NCBI GenBank assembly: GCA_023259355.1
Contig: JAHFQI010000010.1
Span: 1-41,624 of the forward strand
Length of the DNA stretch: 41,624 nucleotides
Direction: 5' to 3'
Source of the DNA: Comamonadaceae bacterium
GTDB lineage: Bacteria; Pseudomonadota; Gammaproteobacteria; Burkholderiales; Burkholderiaceae_C
Shown: positions 41,290 through 41,624 of the stretch, piece after piece
How positions within the stretch are numbered: the stretch's first letter is position 1
Layout of the letters: each line of letters opens with the position of its first letter
Notes under the pieces: generated by a model
Seen by the model: only the letters and a program-made list of their open reading frames with translations
Database searches by the model: none
Told to the model about the DNA's origin: nothing
Program-made: the position numbers and the translations under genes

Positions 41290-41624
41290 CTACATCGACA
41301 GCGACCCCTCCCGAAACGCCGTCTTGTCAAGCCAGACGTTGACCAGCACGGGTTTGCCGCCGTGGGCCAGCGCGCGAGCCTGGGCGAGGGCGGCGGGGAC
41401 TTCGGCCATCGTCCTGACCACGATGCCTTCGGCGCCGAAGCCGGCCGCCACAGCGTGGTAGTCGGTGCGGGCCAGCACGGTGGCCACGTCGTCGTGCAGC
41501 ATCTTGACCTGCTCGCGGGCGATCTGGGTCCAGCCGGCATCGTTGCCGACGAGCGCAATCACCGGGATGCCGTGACGCACAAAGGTGTCGAACTCCACCA
41601 GCCCGTAGCCGCAGGCGCCGTCGC
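41290..41624 (-). CDS. Thiamine-diphosphate-dependent enzyme, C-terminal part (cut by window edge)
   Basis: Partial gene entering from the right edge; 110 residues are visible to TAG at 41290. The start of the visible part carries the TPP/Mg motif: (G)DGACGYGLVEFDT...VIALVGND, i.e. the GDG...N pattern of the acetolactate-synthase-like superfamily. It continues WTQIAREQ. The family includes acetolactate synthase, oxalyl-CoA decarboxylase, benzoylformate decarboxylase and 2-hydroxyacyl-CoA lyase, and the visible part does not decide between them. It is convergent with gtrA (15 bp gap) and appears unrelated to the glycosyltransferase genes. Confidence 0.85.
   Translation of the reverse strand, partial: DGACGYGLVEFDTFVRHGIPVIALVGNDAGWTQIAREQVKMLHDDVATVLARTDYHAVAAGFGAEGIVVRTMAEVPAALAQARALAHGGKPVLVNVWLDKTAFREGSLSM

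Noticed and set aside
1-41624. tRNA, rRNA, CRISPR array, insertion sequence, transposase or phage gene
   Set aside because: None was seen on reading both strands; no cloverleaf, no spaced repeats and no transposase-like protein.

Overview
The window looks like part of a high-GC betaproteobacterial chromosome, most likely order Burkholderiales and close to the Comamonadaceae. The basis is the large set of Bug/TctC-type tripartite tricarboxylate transporter (TTT) solute-binding proteins, the dense pairing of regulators with catabolic modules, and codon use so GC-rich that real genes cast long antisense open frames. No rRNA, tRNA, CRISPR array, insertion sequence or phage gene was seen. The assignment is an inference from gene content; no database was searched.

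About 1-28.9 kb is a catabolic and uptake region with eleven Bug solute-binding protein genes and no tctA or tctB membrane gene. It resolves into five modules, each facing or containing its own regulator. Module A (1-3629) is Bug, PaaG-like crotonase and ADP-forming acyl-CoA ligase (cut by the left edge), opposite an IclR regulator. Module B (3643-10581) is a LigI-like amidohydrolase, an SDR dehydrogenase, Bug, a carboxymuconolactone-decarboxylase-like protein, an EthD-like protein and two more Bugs, opposite a LysR regulator. Module C (10605-15466) runs GntR/FCD regulator, VOC protein, fumarylacetoacetate-hydrolase-family protein, Bug, amino-acid-synthesis-family protein and quinone-oxidoreductase-like enzyme. 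Module D (15536-18977) is a LysR regulator opposite an FAD-dependent oxidoreductase plus a divergent Bug. Module E (18988-29654) is a ten-gene run opposite an IclR regulator: Bug, RraA-fold protein, D-2-hydroxyacid dehydrogenase, cyclase-family hydrolase, three tandem Bugs, a Tat-lipoprotein amidohydrolase, Bug and an SMP-30 lactonase. The simplest reading is that each module captures and degrades a different organic or aromatic acid, with the Bug proteins borrowing TctAB channels encoded elsewhere or acting as periplasmic sensors.

About 29.6-38.9 kb is more ordinary: an LLM flavin monooxygenase-like gene, an MFS exporter, a small exported protein, SlyX, a small EthD protein, a 1374-residue hybrid histidine kinase, a membrane-anchored protein of unknown function and a two-CBS-domain protein. 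The kinase carries a LOV-like PAS domain that keeps the photoactive cysteine.

About 38.9-41.3 kb holds a scar. The first 60 residues of a PhnB-like VOC protein run in frame into the C-terminal part of a membrane (GT-C type) glycosyltransferase. That remnant is then frameshifted by a perfect 7-bp tandem duplication. Behind it are an intact GT2 glycosyltransferase and a GtrA-type flippase, which together resemble a gtrABC O-antigen-modification cassette. The right edge cuts a thiamine-diphosphate enzyme.

Candidate operators were found by eye: an 8+8 bp dyad and a 6+6 bp dyad before the first IclR gene, a 9+9 bp dyad with one mismatch before the second, a perfect 14-bp palindrome before the GntR gene, and three alternating copies of one hexamer before the LysR-facing operon.
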